From the NCBI GenBank assembly GCA_965209015.1, contig OZ242367.1:2046001-2110000 (forward strand): a stretch of DNA of 64,000 nucleotides, in the 5' to 3' direction. The notes under the pieces are model-generated. The model saw nothing but the letters and a program-made list of their open reading frames with translations. It was not told the DNA's origin and ran no database searches. Source of the stretch: Bin80 sp965209015 (GTDB taxonomy: Bacteria; Bacteroidota; Rhodothermia; Rhodothermales; Bin80). How positions within the stretch are numbered: the stretch's first letter is position 1; each line of letters opens with the position of its first letter. Below, piece by piece: positions 62,782 through 64,000 of this stretch. Position numbers and translations under genes: made by a program.

Positions 62782-63492
62782 TTAGGAAGGATCAACTCCA
62801 GAAGAAACATTACCTGAGTCTCCAGAAAGGGCATAGGCAAACGCGATGGTCCACTTCCTAAGCGTGTTGTAGCGTCTACGTAGGCTCGCCTGAAGATATA
62901 CATTTAGTGGCCAGAGGATCAAGCGGACAACCAAAGCAAGCATAGTTGAGACGACCGCAATCCCTAAGCCAACTAAGTCGGAACCACCATGACGACTCCC
63001 ACTCATGAACAGCACGAAAATACCGAGCAAAGTTCCGAGTAAGCCAAGGCTAAGTGCAATGTACACCATAGCCGTGATGTAACGCTCAGTTTCCTTGTAC
63101 TTTTCATGGTCCAACTCAATGAATCGAAAGGCATAGTCAATCATTGCTTGAGCCGATCCACCGCGCCGGAACTCTTCCAACATGAGATTCCCTGCCATTA
63201 CGAAAGGATTTCGGGTTTTGCTCTGCCCAATTACACTTGAAAATGCTTTCGCAGAAATATTCTCGGGCTCAATCTTTAGCATGGCACCGCTGCCTCGCCA
63301 CTGCAAGAACTGCCGTACATAAGCAGAAGTCAGGAGAAAGAGACCAATCAAAAACAGAGCTCCCAGTGGCCACTCAAAGCCCTGTGCATACTGGACGATA
63401 TCCCAAGGTCTAGTGGGGGCAATGGTTTCAGCCGCAGCCTGCCCAGCGGACTGGAAGGCGGCAGTTTCCAGAGCGATCAATGAATGTATCAT
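62782..63492 (-). CDS. MotA/TolQ/ExbB-family proton channel protein
   Basis: 236 aa. Membrane helices at about 42-60 (GALFLIGLFLLTSAYV), 145-167 (GLLGTLLGIFVLFMSG) and 174-200 (GLGIAVVSTMLALVVRLILWP); the last two carry the G-x-L-GT-x-GI and GIAxAxxxT type pattern of MotA/TolQ/ExbB. These proteins form proton-driven motors with MotB/TolR/ExbD partners; none is seen here, so the partner may lie elsewhere. It starts 11 bp after the upstream gene's stop, so it is cotranscribed with it. Confidence 0.75.
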   Translation of the reverse strand: MIHSLIALETAAFQSAGQAAAETIAPTRPWDIVQYAQGFEWPLGALFLIGLFLLTSAYVRQFLQWRGSGAMLKIEPENISAKAFSSVIGQSKTRNPFVMAGNLMLEEFRRGGSAQAMIDYAFRFIELDHEKYKETERYITAMVYIALSLGLLGTLLGIFVLFMSGSRHGGSDLVGLGIAVVSTMLALVVRLILWPLNVYLQASLRRRYNTLRKWTIAFAYALSGDSGNVSSGVDPS

Positions 63493-63503
63493 TAAAAATA
63501 TAA

Positions 63504-64000
63504 TTATCGAATTTGAAGTGACTGTGTCTGGACAGGTTGAACATTTAAGGTTTGAGTATAGTCACTTAGATCTTCCTGTCCGAGTAGATCTAAGAGTTCA
63601 ATACGATAGGTTCCTGAGGGCAACAGTGCAGTGAACCGGCCCTGCTGTGAGACCGCAGTACGGAGTACTTCAGACTCTCCTTGAAAAAAGATGACCACAG
63701 CAAGTGTTGGCGAACTGAGTGGCAGATTCTCCACAGAACCTTCCACAATGGTGTTGCGATGAACCGGAATATCAATATACTTGGTTTCCCCTGGGTCAGA
63801 CATAAAACTAAAGGCAGTTCCAGTAGGTAAGTCCAGTTCAGGGCCTTGGAGTGAGCGAGGATCAATTACAACTTGGTACTGGGTACTAGGTGCAAGATAG
63901 TCTGCCCGAAATGTGCCGGGTGCACTGGATTCGGTTCGTGCTCGCACCACATTAAGATCCAATCCATCTAAAGGGATCTCACCGGGATCTCTGATCCCAT
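63504..64000 (-). CDS. C-terminal part of a probable secreted protein with beta-sandwich modules (5' end outside window)
   Basis: The open frame extends to the right edge; the TTG at 63962 is not a real start because residues IPLDGLDLNVV continue from upstream. About 165 codons are visible, with beta-strand repeats of the carboxypeptidase-regulatory type (GTFRADYLAPSTQYQVVIDP, VEGSVENLPL, GRFTALLPSGTYRIELLD). Probably the tail of a large surface or exported protein. It lies upstream of the MotA/TolQ/ExbB gene in one transcript. Confidence 0.65.
   Translation of the reverse strand, partial: GIRDPGEIPLDGLDLNVVRARTESSAPGTFRADYLAPSTQYQVVIDPRSLQGPELDLPTGTAFSFMSDPGETKYIDIPVHRNTIVEGSVENLPLSSPTLAVVIFFQGESEVLRTAVSQQGRFTALLPSGTYRIELLDLLGQEDLSDYTQTLNVQPVQTQSLQIR

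Overview
The window looks like a chromosomal segment of a Bacteroidota/Rhodothermota-type bacterium, probably a marine Rhodothermales or Balneolales relative. This is inferred from family content: secreted proteins ending in a type-IX-secretion-style NYPNPF sorting domain, a GWxTD-domain protein with TPRs, a fused E1 alpha/beta 2-oxoacid dehydrogenase, an MqnA-like protein, an S16 protein with a long charged tail, and no obvious Shine-Dalgarno sequences. No rRNA, tRNA or CRISPR array was recognised.

Layout. 1-6174 (minus): a giant secreted protein with 17 fibronectin type III repeats, running off the left edge, with a 10-base poly-C tract just before its hydrophobic export signal. 7029-13855 (minus): operon nrnA-pepA-pdxA-agcS-nhaC. 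14.1-19.8 kb: a segmental duplication of a secreted sorting-domain protein, with decayed genes between the copies (RDD protein) and beyond them (NYN-domain protein). 21096-24774 (minus): pyrC-ddl-murF, followed by an intrinsic terminator. 24954-29469 (plus): OmpR-type response regulator, histidine kinase and fused E1 dehydrogenase. 29471-37965 (minus): the ffh-rpsP-rimM-trmD-rplS translation/SRP cluster continuing into an mqnA-like gene, smpB, tyrS and a GWxTD protein. trmD carries a 15-base G homopolymer. 38116-43107 (plus): formyl-THF cyclo-ligase, two PspC proteins, a PH-like protein, an LpxH-like phosphoesterase and a glycosyltransferase.

43.7-57.9 kb (minus): two giant tandem paralogues (2390 and 1965 aa), each with a signal peptide, a long array of Calx-beta-type repeats and a C-terminal autotransporter-like beta-barrel. 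They differ mainly by four 106-residue repeats and share a stretch of 228 identical bases in the barrel region.

57.9-62.8 kb is an accessory island. It holds an IS21 istB remnant, a copy of a dispersed repeat seen at two other loci, and a two-gene module of unknown function: a 132/133-aa basic protein and a 421-aa M78 (ImmA/IrrE)-like protein with RALGH in place of HExxH. A 1415-bp ISL3 element with a perfect 8-bp target duplication (ataatttt) split the module exactly at the gene junction. Removing the element in silico restores a TAATG stop/start overlap, so the two genes were a translationally coupled pair. A perfect 12-bp inverted repeat lies about 110 bp upstream. This module is the best candidate here for an undescribed system. 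The window ends in a MotA/TolQ/ExbB-family gene and the 3' part of a probable secreted protein.
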